Origin: Paraescarpia echinospica
Taxonomy: Eukaryota; Annelida; Polychaeta; Sabellida; Siboglinidae
Direction: 5' to 3'
Assembly: GCA_020002185.1 (NCBI GenBank)
Contig: CM034533.1
Location: 36,444,024 to 36,508,023, forward strand
DNA length: 64,000 nt
The translations under genes and the position numbers were made by a program. Numbering within the stretch: position 1 is the first letter of the stretch; each line of letters opens with the position of its first letter. Shown here piece by piece: positions 29,915 through 43,800 of the stretch. A model generated the notes under the pieces. It worked only from the letters and a program-made list of their open reading frames with translations, was not told where the DNA came from and did no database searches.

Positions 29915-32900
29915 AGACAACATCACAGAGACGTTTCCTGCGTTTCTAAGCTCTGGTTTTAGCGACACGGACCATTCAGGTTTTTGCTGAGCAGTCTAAA
30001 GTGTGCGGGGATCAGTGTCGAAGAAGTCTGGTCAGAATCGCTCGAGAAGCAACAGGTGTGTGTTACGATTACACTGCAGTGTCGCCACTGTGTGGTCTGT
30101 CGCAGAACTTGCCAGGCCGTTCATATGACACAGCCCTGGTGATGTTGTTAAACCCGTTACAAGTAAGGTGATATCTCTGTGAGATATCTTGCATACTTGA
30201 CAATTGTGAGCTATCTTCATGCGCATCAGAGATAATTTGGGACTGTACTCGAATGGTAATGATGTCTATATATTTCAATCAGCAAGAGTTCTTTGGGACA
30301 GAACAGTCTCCTTTAACATGACTTACGTTTGACAGAAAATGAGACATCTTTGGTACAGAATCCCCCCACCTGCCAAAAAATCACAGACAAGGCTTCGTCC
30401 TCACAAAATTTAGAATGCTGTTACACGGATTTCAGTTTGACTGTTTAATACCGAACAATTTTGCAAATGAGTCGACCTTGCTGTTTACAAAAATACAATA
30501 CAAACTGTGCCCGACTATAGATTTACACCGTTTACTGACGGCATTCGTTTTTGTTGAAGCTTCGTACTGTACATAGATATGTGATGGTGTTTGTGTGTCA
30601 TTGTCTGTCTGTCAGTCAAGTTCCAAGTCAACAGTACCTTCTGCCAGAAGTTCAGCTATAACTGGTACCGGATTCTTAAAACCTGGCCTGTCACGGGTTT
30701 AAAGTTGAGGGCATGTGTGCTCCCTCGCCTATGTTATATATGCAAGTACACGGTGGCTGTAACTTTCGTCTGGAGTTAATTTTTATTTTATGCGTAATGT
30801 ACACAGCGCATAATATCCATAGCCAAGTTGATTTAAACATTATATTTATTTCGGAAATGTACTCATGCATTGGTCAGATGTTGTGTGAATGTAAGAATGT
30901 TGAGTTATGTGTGAAACTGTAAATTGAGTATGAGTGTAGGTGATTCAGTCGTGGGACCGTGCGTTAGATCTAGTAGTTTTACAGTTAACGTCACCAGTAG
31001 CAGTACGCTGGGGGCTAGTGCAATGAAACAGGTTTGTGAAAGGTATAACCATACAGTGTATGTACGTTGATTGTTCATGCCTGTTGCTAATTCTTTTTAA
31101 ACTGAATTATTGCTGTGGAACACTTCACTCAGTGTGACGATATATAATTTATTAAAATCACAAATCAGATATCATCATATCTTAGTACGAGGTACATGTA
31201 TCATAATTTCTAATATTCTGTTACACAAATCATAAAGCAATTTCCAAAGCATTTATAAGATGCAAGATGTGAAATGATGAAAAGTGATGTTGTTAATTCA
31301 CGCCACAAACATAATACATAGTCAGACCTAACAACCTTATGCTTATGGAACTGTGAAATGTTTTAATTCTTTGTTTTGTGGTCATCTGACTTTCAACATC
31401 CAAAAAATCACTGTATAAGTGATTTCTATGAGTCTGACGTAACATAAGACGCAGTCTTGCTACATGACGTGTTAAACAGTAGAACTCTACACAAGCCGTG
31501 TGCTTAGTCGAACATCTGCAATGTTTATTTGTAAGCTGGTTACATTGACCACTCTATTCACCTGTTACTACAACCAACTGGTGTCATTGGTCTACGACAT
31601 ATATATTGTAATCAACTGGTGTCACTTGTATTACGACCAGTCAGTGTCATATTGGCATACGCACTCGTTATTATAACTAGATAGGCTTCTGTTGGTGTGT
31701 CAGCCTGTTGACCTGTCACTCTGGTCCTGTATCAGTAACAATGTCTTATTTATAAATATATACATCTAGAATGTACAGACAAATCGGGAGAGATCAGATG
31801 ATTCAAGGTTCAAAGTTTGATTTGTATCCCAATTAAAAATGTAAATATTTTGTGTGTGCACCTGCTCCATAATGCTGGGCAACAGAGTGAAGAGGGTGTT
31901 TGTCATATCCTGTAACTTTTATTTGGTTGAATCAATATGTTGAATCGATATCAGATGTTGCCCGAGTCACATTTAAAACTAAGTAAGTTTGAGCTTTATA
32001 TTCTTTTTCGCCCATCTTTAAAACTCTCGGCCTTATTTTCTTTTTTTTTGTATATCTTTTGCTATATAAAATGTCCCACAAACCAGTGTACATTTCAGTA
32101 AAATTATTTCGAAAGGAAATGTTTCTATCTCGTTTTAAATGCGATCAAGTCCTAACTTTGTTGGGAACCAATATTTAGTGATTGTTCGCATTTCTAGTTG
32201 TTAATGTGCTGCCTTCATTCTGGTGTCCAGTGTTGTTAAGTGTTCACCTATGATACTGATCGATGTATACAGACTTGAGTAGATATTAAAGATAAATACC
32301 TTGTCTACTTGTTGGCCTTACTGTAAATTTGTAACCCCCTCAGCAAACCTGGTATTAAGTCACATGGACCTATTCTGGACATGAGACAAACATAGCTGTT
32401 CAGGTCATGTTCCATCAACTTTGTGTGTTTTCACAGAAATGCACTCTTTATAATCTCACCTTTCAATGTCCCGTTTATTTTCCACCAAAAAACAATCCAG
32501 AACTAATAAAAAATATAGGCATTTATGAACACAGATTAAAAAAACAATGATGACTCAAAATTATCTCGTTTCTCAAAACCTGCCTTTTTAAAGTTTACTT
32601 CAATTTTAACAATAAATAAAATGCTATTGAAGATATTTCAACAAATGAGGTATCACTTTAAAGATCATCATCTGTGGAATCGAAAAAGGGACAAAATGCA
32701 ATTTGACAATTTTGTGACTTAATACCCTCTGCTGTGGCAGGTTACATTTAACACTAGATAACAACACCACCAAATATCATTTTGATGGGGCCCCAGACAG
32801 TTTTGTTTTCCTACTGAACAACTTAGTTAACCTCCATCTTGCGACTGTTTACACTTATTTTAGGTGTATCATAGCATGAGAAAAACAGACCTGGTTTCAA

Positions 32901-33420
32901 AATTTGAAATTATGGTACTGTACCGAAGAAGATAATGGGGATTGCTTCTATTAAAATGATTAATGTAACACACAACAAGATATATACAATTGTTTTTATT
33001 CAATTTATTTCTTTTTGTAGTTATAAATAATGCATGATGAATGACTACTATCACAAAGTTACAATCTGCTTAAAAAATACTTATTTTGGCATATCTACAA
33101 GTTGTACAAAATTCTGGGCCATTTTAGGGTCTCACCACACACGTGTTGATGTGATACTGCACATGACCCACAAACACTGCATTATCACATATCATGGCTG
33201 TCCTGTTATTCAATAATAGTTACTGATCGGCTTGACTTGACAACTTGATTGCCAAGTTGCCATAAGTGTTCACTAGAGGGCACCACATAGTTGAGGTGGT
33301 CACCAGGGGCAGCACTGCGGCATAGTTCCTAAATCTGCTCTATGAGGTCACTGGTGAGCCTGTTCACTGGAGGTGACCAGAGCAAAGGCGAGAGACTCGA
33401 CTGAAACAAACCAAAACGAT
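29915..33420 (+). other. STAM 3' UTR and intergenic sequence
   Basis: AT-rich, no coding signal on either strand. Candidate polyA signals include ATTAAA near 32286 and overlapping AATAAA copies at 32611-32620; which is used cannot be decided. 33420-34000 also shows no supported gene. STAM and GCP5 converge on this region. Confidence 0.5.
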
Positions 33421-34003
33421 TCATGACTCGTCTGAGTAGATCAAAAATGGTACTTCGGAAGATGACAGATGCAGTAGAATTTGAAAAATGGCTGGGAACA
33501 AGTCAGGTGAAACATCAGAGAAAAAAATTTGTGTCTGATCTCGCAAGAACGCAGATAAATATATTTACACAGGTGTCAGAAAGTGTAATTATGTCAATGT
33601 TTAGGGTGTCTGCAAATAGGTGGTCTGACATACAGCGAATATGGTTCACTTGTTTTTTTTTATAATATTTGGTTTTATGTATGTCATCATCTCTCGGTCA
33701 TACGTTTGCTAAAACGACGCTAACTGTTGCTCATTATAAAACACAATTTTAAAATCAATACAAAAACAGCAGTTATTGTCACTTATTGCATTTGTCCATA
33801 CCCGCAAATTCCTTTTGAAGTTTGATGGTGCCCACACACCTGAACACAAATAGGGATGGAGTACAATTGATTCAGCAAACTTCCTGCTGACAACTACCAC
33901 CCCCGGGCCCTGATTCTGGGCAATGGAACAACCTGGCTTTATATATGCAAAGATCTAGGACCAACTTACTAATGGATATAAAGTTACTGTGAGTGAAAGG
34001 TTT

Positions 34004-34009
34004 TTTATT
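34004..34009 (-). terminator. Polyadenylation signal of GCP5
   Basis: TTTATT on the plus strand reads AATAAA on the minus strand, immediately after the 58-bp repeat array and about 760 bp downstream of the GCP5 stop codon. Confidence 0.5.
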
Positions 34010-34017
34010 ACTGTTCA

Positions 34018-34815
34018 TCAATGAGGTAATGATCCTCTCTTGATGATGTTACTAAGGACTGAGAATGTTCTACTCACGATGGGGTAATGATCCTCTCTTG
34101 ATGGTGTTACTAAGGATTGAGACTGATCTATTCACCATGAGTTAATGATCCTCTCTTGATGGTGTTACTAAGGATTGGGACTGATCTATTCACCATGAGT
34201 TAATGATCCTTTCTTGATGGTGTTACTAAGGATTGAGAGTGTTCTACTCATGATGAGGTAACGATCCTCTCTTGATGGTGTTACTAAGGAATGAGACTGA
34301 TCTATTCACCATGAGTTAATGATCCTCTCTTGATGGTGTTACTAAGGATTGAGAGTGTTCTACTCATGATGGGGTAACGATCCTCTCTTGATGGTGTTAC
34401 TAAGGAATGAGACTGATCTATTCACCATGAGTTAATGATCCTCTCTTGATGGTGTTACTAAGGATTGAGAGTGTTCTACTCATGATGGGGTAACGATCCT
34501 CTCTTGATGGTGTTACTAAGGAATGAGACTGATCTATTCACCATGAGTTAATGATCCTCTCTTGATGGTGTTACTAAGGATTGAGAGTGTTCTACTCATG
34601 ATGGGGTAACGATCCTCTCTTGATGGTGTTACTAAGAAATGAGACTGATCTATTTCCGTGTGTTAATGACCCTCTCTTGATGGTGTTACTCAGGAATGAG
34701 ACAGATCTATTCACAGTAAGATAATGATCCTCTCTTGATGGTGACACTAAGGTGTGATACAAATGATCTACTCACGATGAGGAAATGATCCTCTCTTGAT
34801 GGTGTTGTTGAGGAA
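34018..34815. repeat. 58-bp minisatellite derived from the GCP5 terminal exon
   Basis: About 14 units with the core GATCCTCTCTTGATGGTGTT spaced 58 bp apart (34031, 34089, 34147, 34205 ...). Two unit types (CTACTCATGATGGGGTAACG and TTCACCATGAGTTAAT) largely alternate, giving a ~116-bp higher-order period. The last unit (from 34768) is the 3' end of the GCP5 coding exon, including its stop codon. Confidence 0.93.
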
Positions 34816-34876
34816 TGAAGCAAGAAACTGGATACACCGAGACAGCATCAGCTCCATCTCAAGCAGAAACGTCACA
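34768..34876 (-). CDS. TUBGCP5: GCP5 terminal exon
   Basis: Acceptor TATTGCAG|TGTGAC; encodes VTFLLEMELMLSRCIQFLA then NNTIKRGSFPHRE and TAG (34768-34770), matching the C-terminal RGSFPH end of GCP5. The last ~50 bp are the founder unit of the adjacent minisatellite. Confidence 0.88.
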
Positions 34877-37800
34877 CTGCAATAACAAAAACTGTGTCAC
34901 ACAGAGACACACGCAAACAAACAGACACACACACACAAACATCCAGACAGAACAAGAACATATATATGGACACAGTCGGACTGTCAGCACCTGACAACTA
35001 CAAACATACACAGAGTAACAGTGACAGATGGATGACAAACTACCTGTGAAATAGACAGACAGACAGACGAACGGACGGACGGACGGACGGACAGACAGAC
35101 AGACAACCAGTGACAGTCAGTGACAGACAACACATGACAACATACACCTAGTGACAGACAGATAGACAACAAGTGACAGACAGACAGACAGACAGACAGC
35201 CAGTGACCGACAACTAGTGACAGACATACACCCAGTGACAAACAGAGAAACAGCCAGTGACACACACACAGACAGGTTGAGTTCACCTGAAGCTGTGGAT
35301 GCTGTCGTTCCAGTGGTCAGCGAAGGTCAAGGCCATGTTGAGCACCTGAGAGATGATGCCTTTGATGAACTTCACCTTCTCATGCAGCAGACATCGCTCA
35401 TGCACCCGACACATGTAGCGCGCATGTATCACAATCACAAGGTCAAGGTCGTGGGCGTCTTCCATCTCGTGCTGGAACTCCAGCCCCGTGCTGTGCAGAA
35501 TCTGTGTGGATAATGGGAAGGCAGGAGACATTTAGGGAAGTTAATGTCCAGGATCCCCACAGGTGTGGAAGACAAAATCCGGGAATATAGCGCACTATCC
35601 AGTCATCAGGACTGCTCAAAGTGCTTTACACTTTTTCTCCCTTGCAGACCTATTCAATCGACAATTTTGAATTCTCTTGGAAGCATTCAGCCATGCTGTA
35701 ATTAATGCACAAAGACTATTTGTACACAAATATCCACCACCGTCTGTAGCCAGGTACTCATTTATGCAGCTGAGTGAACTGGAGCAACGTAAAATGAATG
35801 AACTTGCCCAAGGTTCGACACGGCAGCACAGGATTCAAACCCGGGTTATCTCAATTGAGAGTCCGTCCACAAAAGTAAGTTGAAGTTTCCCTGGGAAATG
35901 GACGAATGTGGAGCTTCAACGTTGAGCCTCCACTGTCAATCTATCTGACACGTTGCCTGCCCCACAACCTTAAATGCTCTGTCAATTGGTAGATAAAAGA
36001 CAAATAGTCCAAGGAAGTGAACAATCATAGATAGAAGCAAATGGACCTCGACACCTCGGGCAAAATACACACAATGATTCAAAGTTAGCATGTTAATGTA
36101 CAGATGACATGCCCATACCCGAGTCATCATGTAGTTGTGTAGACTGTTGATGAAGTGCATAAGTCTCATACGGAGCAGCTGTACTCGATGGGTCAGACTG
36201 AAGCTAGATTCGTCTTCTCTCGGTGTCAGAGGGGAGGACATCATGGCACTTAGGACGTCATTGTCCCTCGGCAGTTGCCGTGACAACGCACTGTCATGTT
36301 CCAGATCTGGGGTGAATAAAAAAACACATTTATTGGGTTTATCAACAAAAGATGGATCCTATGTTAGTGACATTCTATGTTCTGGGAGTCTCCTTTATTT
36401 TATAGGTTTGTTCATTGTTTCAATTTATAAAATTACGGCATGGTCAAAATAAATGTCAGTCTGTCTGCCTGTCCTAAAACAAATGTAGAATTGGCTTTGT
36501 TTCTATTTCTGTGTTGATAGATCATTGTGTTAGCAAATAAATTATGTTCTTTAAGAACCATTTAGTAATGTAACAAAGTGAAGCACACCCACCCACAAAG
36601 GACAAGCGATCGAGGCTGTACTTTGCCCTCTTTATCTGTAAGAGGAAGGTGAACACCTCGTTGTAGATGTGCATACAGCGAGAGTTCAGAATGATGTTCA
36701 TTGGCCATGGAACCTGTACACAAACACATGGTTTATAGTAGTAATAAGCACGTTACAACATCAAAAGTACACCTACTTTTTATTGATTGTTACAAGTTTA
36801 CAGTGGAATCTCACTATTAATGCCACACACGGGACTGGGCAGAAATGACCTGAATGTTTAGGTGACCATATTAGCGAGAATCATTTCCTATATTTTAATG
36901 CTATAGAAATAATTTGGGACTATCCTAGTGTTACCACAGCAGTGAGGTGGCTGTATCACCGAGGTGTCAGTATAGCGAGGTTCCATCCATGACATATTCA
37001 GCCCTGCAATATGACATACAGTGTGTCTGCTAATTGACACAATAAAGCAACATCATGGTTAGAACATCCCGGGCAACAACTTTGGCTGGCCGGCCAATCT
37101 AGTGCCTTTCCAAAGGGTTGTCCCCCCAGTTAGTACACACATCTGTCGGCGGAGTAGGCGGAAGAATCCCCAGAGGTCAACGGCTATGAAAGGGAGAGAT
37201 GGAAAGGCCTGGTGTCACAAAAAAGGGCGCATCAGGGATGTACAATAATAAATAATAAGCGGCCAGAACTATCCAGAAAGCAACAGCAAACTACTGGGAT
37301 GTACACTGCCGAAAACCCAAATGAAACCATGATAGCAAAGAAAATTGATATGTGACTCAGTGGTGAGTCCCCCAAGCCAGAAAAGTCCCTAATGGCTATT
37401 GGGGAAGAGCCAGAAGCAACCGGGAGTACTACTCAAGCTGATGAAGGCAATTTGCTCGACTGTGCGGAGAAGGGAAAGAAGTTCAGTGGATGGCTAAAAA
37501 AACAAAAGGAGAATAGTAACTTGTTATGTCCACAGCATGGCGGCTGGAAAAATGGACAATGTTATAGAAGAAGCGAAACAAAACAATATAAGTGTCCTAG
37601 GAATAGCAGAACACAGTAGGACGGGACAAGGTCATTTTAGACCACACGCAAGAGGAAAATTCATATACTCCGGACAAGCAAAGGCAGGACAAGGAGGTGT
37701 AGCAATATATCTGAGTAAACAAATAGCAAACACAGTACTTGGATACAAACCAATAAATGACAGAATTCTGGGCATAAGGTTACAGGGAATAGTGAAGAAT

Positions 37801-40800
37801 ATCAAAATAATACAAGTCTATGAGTCTATGCGCCGACAACAACAGCAGAAGAGAAAGAAATAGAAGATTTTTACACTAATTTGCAAGATGAAATAGATTA
37901 ATTCAAGAAATCGAGCATCACCATTGTCATGGGCAATTTAATGCCAAAGTGGGACAAAGACAAGACGAGATAGAACGAGGAGCAATCGGGAAATTTGGAT
38001 TAGGAGAGAGAAACGAAAGGGGAGAACGACTTGTTGAGTTCGCCATCGCTAATAACATCACAATCATAAATACCAATTTCTCAAATCATCCTAGAAGAAT
38101 TTACACATCGACATCGCCAGATGGAAAGACTAGAAATCAGATAGACTACATCATGATACAAAAGAGATGGATATCAGCAATAAAAGGTGCAAGAACACTA
38201 CCAGGAGCAGACTGTGGATCTAATCATGAACTACTGATGGCAGAGATGAAACTTAACTTAAAAGTGAAATAAGGAGTGACAAAAACACAGAGATATGATG
38301 TAGAAAATCTAACAGTATCTGTGAAGAATCGATTTACAACTTTACTGACAATGACAAAAGAGAAAGAACCAGAAAGAATCGCAAATTATATCAAGACAAT
38401 TATCCAAGAGGAAGCAGAAAAACACCTGCTGAAGAGAGAGGAAACACCAACCTTGGATCAATATAGAAAACAGCAGAAAGGAAAGAGCTTAAGAAACACA
38501 AAAACTGATATAAGATATGAGATAAACAAATTAATAAAAAAAACTCTGCAAAAGGGACAAACAAAAGTATATAGAAGCCAAGTGTAAGAAAACAGAGGAC
38601 TGTGTGGCAGAAAACCAAAACCAAGAAATGTTTAAAGAAATAAAGAACATGACAGGTAAATTCCAGCCCAGATTCGGTGTCATTAAAGATAAAAATTGGA
38701 AGACTCTGATTGATGCAGAAGACATAGCCAAAAGATGGAAAAAATATTGTGAACCAGAGTGAACCATATCACTCATTGGCCAGGCAAGCAAAATATTGCT
38801 GAAAATCATAATGAAAAGAATGCAAGATAAAATGGAAATGGAAGTGAACAGTACACAGGCAGGCTTCAGAAAAAAATATAGGCACAAGGGACCACATATT
38901 CAATCTGAGAATGTTGATTCAGAAATTCAGAGAGAAAAATATGATCTAAGAATATGCTTCATCGACTACTCCAAGGCTTTTGATTGTGTGAATCATCAGA
39001 TGTGGAAAACGCTCACGGACATGAACTTCCACCCAAAGATAATCGCCCTCTTGAAATCACTTTATAGCAACCAACAAGCAGTAGTCAGGCTGGAAGACTT
39101 TCTCTACAGAAACTTTCTAAGTGGGAAAAGGAATGAGAGATGTAGAATTAGATGACAGAAGTACAAGATATGATGAAGTGAATATTCATGGACATAGAAT
39201 CAGAGACCTATGATACGCAGACGATACCGCACTCTTGCCCACTACAACAATCAGCCTAACAAACCTAATCATGTCTGTAAAAGAACATAGTGAGAAAAAA
39301 ATGGGCCAAGTGGCCCTGAAGTCCTTTGGAAGAAAACGGCTGTTGAAGTTTTACATTATATATGCAAATGGATTGCATGGAAATATTACATGCACAACAT
39401 TCAAATGTGGCACACAGTATGTAATATGTATGTTATGTTGCAATGATACACTGGAAGTACAAATGTGCTGCTACAAAGACTTATCAAGTTATGCCAGATT
39501 ATGTCTTCATGTGTAAAACTAAGAGGACAGATTATTTGAGAGCAAAAGGTAGACTCACTGTTTGACACAGTTTAAAACCTACAGGCAACTGTCCAGTTTA
39601 ACAGGGGTCTAGTGGCTTAATGCTGTCTGTTGACACAAGCTACTGCCAGTGACCAATTACAGATTAGTCACAGTTTCCATCAAACAATAGCAGGCAGAGA
39701 ATCTTAGCTCCACAGCTGGGTGTAATACACATCCAGAGCCACCACTGATTCATGGTCAAGTAGATTAGCTCAATGCACCAACTAAGACAATACACAACAC
39801 TGTGAGTGACAGTGTCCAGAGTGAGGCCTAAACAGTGTCCTCATTGCTGAATAGATCAAGTAAACCTGCCAAGTGGGTGACATTCTGCACAAGTGTTCAT
39901 TAATCCTTAGTGATTGTTCAGAACACCAGACTGACCACATACCTAAACAAAGCGAATATAATAGGTGAAGAACAGGCAGTGTTCAGATAGGGGTATTGGT
40001 TGAATTGTATTTGTCTCGACTCAAAAGGCTTTATTGTGTCTTCATCGATTATAAGAAAGCATTTGATTTAGTAGACCGGTCCTCCCTGTGGTCTAAGATA
40101 ATTTTATGCGGTATTAATGGTATTGTGTTGAAAGTTGTATACAACATGTACAAAAATGCTAAATCATGTATAAATGAGGGCCAGGCTGTGTCAGCCTTCT
40201 TCTCATGTGTAGAGGTATGGCAAGGAGAAAACTTGTGTCCTTTGTTATTTGCTATTTACCTGAATAATTTTGAACGCTGTTAGTCACAATTATAACGGAC
40301 TTGACATGGCAGCTGGTTAAATTTACATATATGGTGTATAGCGTAACTATGTCAACTCTTCTAATGGTTGACATTTGGTTGTTTCAGGTGTCAACTATAT
40401 TGTGAATCTGTAATTATTAGTCTATATTGATACAATTGATTTACACAGTACCATGTCTACACAAGGCATGGCAAGCGTAAACAGAACAGTAGAATACATT
40501 TGATATAAATAAAGTGTAGGATATTTCACTCTATAGTTGTCCAGAATATTAATTTTCTATGTTTGTCACCTACAGGTGACAGAATATAAATTTTCTATGT
40601 TTGTCACCTACAGGTTTCTACAGACAATACATCTTTAACCAATAGACACCACAGTCACACCATTTTATAATAATTAAATGAACATCAAAATAAACACAAC
40701 TTGCAATTATAGAAAATAAATAGTTTTGAAGATACAGTTTAAAAGTGTTAGGCAACTGTTCAGTCTAACAGGGGTCAAGTGTGTCTACTCTGCCTGGGTG

Positions 40801-43800
40801 CTGTGACCAATTAAAGAGTAGTCAAGGTCTCAATGGCCTAGGCTGTAGAGATTAGTCACAGCTTTTGACTTTGTGGCACATTATACAACATGGACTGTTG
40901 GGGGTGGTCTCAAGGGCCCTTCTCAAAACCACATCACTAGATAATGTAAACCTTTTGCATTTTGGGGGCCCCTTAGGTGCCCTTAGAATGATTCAATCAA
41001 ATATAGATTTCTTGTATATAGTGGCAGTACCCAAAGATACATCTATGCAAAATTAGAAAAAAAGTTGCTGAACAGTTTTTGAAAAAATAGGCCAAATGTT
41101 ACATTTTTACCATTTCTGGGATCCTTGGAGGCCCTAGGGAGCCCTTAAAATGATTCAATCAAATACATATTTCTTGTGCATAGTGGCAGTGCCCTAAGAT
41201 ATGTCTATACAAAATTAGAGAAAAAGTTACTGAATGGTTTCTCAGATACGGCAGCTAACGGCAGACGGCAGACGCAGAGTGATGGCAACAGTCCCTTGGA
41301 CCTTCGGCCAAAGGACTAAAAAGGCTTGTTACTTAATGTGAAGAAAACAAAGATCATGGACACCGATAGATGATTTAAAAAAACGGATATTGCAATCAAC
41401 GGGGACACGTTGATAATATGAACCACAATGAATATCTTGGAGCAAGACCACAAGGAGACGGCAAGACATCATCAGAGATCAGAAGAAGAATAGCCATAGG
41501 AACGCAGAAACTAAATAATCTGAAAAATGTATGGAAAGGCCAAAACATACCAGCAAAGATAAGAATTTAAAAAAAACTTGCGTTTTCCCAACAGCTCTAT
41601 ACGGGAGTGAAACGTGGACACTGAACAAAGAAGACATGAAGAATACTAGCGTTTGAAATGAAATGTTACAGAAAAGTCCTAAGAGTGCCACGGATAACAA
41701 GAACAACCAATGCAGGGATCCTTAAAAAATTAGACATAAAGAACTGCCAACTAGTGAATAGAATAAAAGGACTAAAACCTAGTTATTTTGGCAACATCAA
41801 AAGACATGATTCTTTACAGAAAACAATCCTAGAAGGCTAAGTGGGGGGAAAGAGAGGAAGGGGAAGACCAAGATGATGGGAGCAGAACATCAGACAACAT
41901 CGTGAGAGCAGGGAGACGAATGGCAGACAGAGCAGCGTATCGTGGGATCATCCAGGCAGCTATGTCTCGCAGAGATATGCTGATCTGAAGAAGGTTAGAA
42001 CAACACCGTCAATATACAGTAGAAGCTCGCTTTACGGTCACCTCCATAGTACAACTACCTCGCAATTAAGGTCACCCCAGGACAGTCCCAAATGGTTTCT
42101 ACAACAGTAAAGGGTAGGAAATGAGTCCCGCTAATACGGTCACCTCCCTATTCAGGTCACTTTTGTCCAGTCCTGGGGGTGTCCATAATTGTGAAGTTCC
42201 AGTGAATATAAAAGAGAACTGACCTCATACTGAAGGGTGAGACTTTGAAGTGCAGAGATGGGTTCTTTGCTGCTTGCTCTGTCAAACACTGCACTGTTCC
42301 TCATTGTGACGAACAACCTGGAGGACACCATTAACCAATCACTGGTGTCATCAATCATTACAGTTGTACAACTAAATGAACAAATACAGTGTGAACAAAA
42401 TTACCCACACTTTAAAATGGCAGCTTGAGGATTTGAGTTGTGTCAAGTGTTCTAAACAATACGTTACCTCACCCCACTTTTTGGTCCTGAGTTGTGTCAT
42501 GTGTTCTAAACACTATGTTACCTCACCCCTCTTTTTGGTCCTGAGTTGAGTCAAGTGTTCTAAACACTACGTTACCTCACCCCACTTTTTGGTCCTGAGT
42601 TGTGTCATGTGTTCTAAACACTATGTTACCTCACCCCTCTTTTTGGTCCTGAGTTGAGTCACGTGTTCTAAATACTACGTTACCTCACCACACTTTTTGA
42701 TCCTGAGTTGAGTCAAGTGTTCTAAACACTATGTTACCTCACCCCACTTTTTGGTCCTGAGTTGTGTCATGTGTTCTAAACACTATGTTACCTCACCCCT
42801 CTTTTTGGTCCTGAGTTGAGTCAAGTGTTCTAAACACTACGTTACCTCACCCCACTTTTTGGTCCTGAGTTGTGTCATGTGTTCTAAACACTATGTTACC
42901 TCACCCCTCTTTTTGGTCCTGAGTTGAGTCAAGTGTTCTAAACACTACGTTACCTCACCCCACTTTTTGGAACTGAGTTGAGTCAAGTGTTCTAAACACT
43001 ACGCTACCTCACCCAACTTTTTGGTCCTGAGTTGTGTCATGTGTTCTAAACACTATGTTACCTCACCCCTCTTTTTGGTCCTGAGTTGAGTCAAGTGTTC
43101 TAAACACTATGTTACCTCACCCCACTTTTTGGTCCTGAGTTGAGTAGTGTTCTAAACACTACGTTACATCACCCCACTTTTTGGAACTGAGTTGAGTCAA
43201 GTGTTCTAAACACTACGTTACCTCACCCCTCTTTTTGGTCCTGAGTTGAGTCAAGTGTTCTAAACACTACGTTACCTTACCCCACTTTTTGGTCCTGAGT
43301 TGTGGCAAGTGTTCTAAACTCTACGTTACCTCACCCCACTTTTTGGTCCTGAGTTGAGTCAAGTGTTCTAAACACTATGTTACCTCACCCCTCTTTTTGG
43401 TCCTGAGTTGTGGCAAGTGTTCTAAACTCTACGTTACCTCACCCCACTTTTCTAGTAATCACAAAATACAAACATTAATACAGTCGAGTATAGCCACTAC
43501 TGACTGGCCAAATTACAAATGTCAATACAGTCCAGTTCAGGCCATTAGCTTGTACTGACCGGTCAGCCTGGGAGGAGAAGTTTGCCTGCAGAGCCTCTCT
43601 GAGACTCATGTTGAGGAATGACACGTCCTGCCATGACTCATGGAACCGCAGCTGAAGACATTCACAGGAACATTGACAGTCAACAGGAGGGAGGGCGACT
43701 CACTGTATTTGGTGTACAGATAAAACGTGTTAATTTTTACAGTAAAATCATGTTATGCGATTATTCACCATATGCAGATAAATGCAATTATTCATCGTAT

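Noticed and set aside
34018..34815. CRISPR-like array
   Set aside because: Contiguous 58-bp tandem units without unique spacers, in animal DNA, derived from an exon.
34984..35286. Cys/Leu/Ser-rich 100-aa minus-strand frame
   Set aside because: Falls in the GACA/CA microsatellite.
36135..36452. 105-aa plus-strand frame
   Set aside because: Antisense shadow of the GCP5 exon at 36119-36306.
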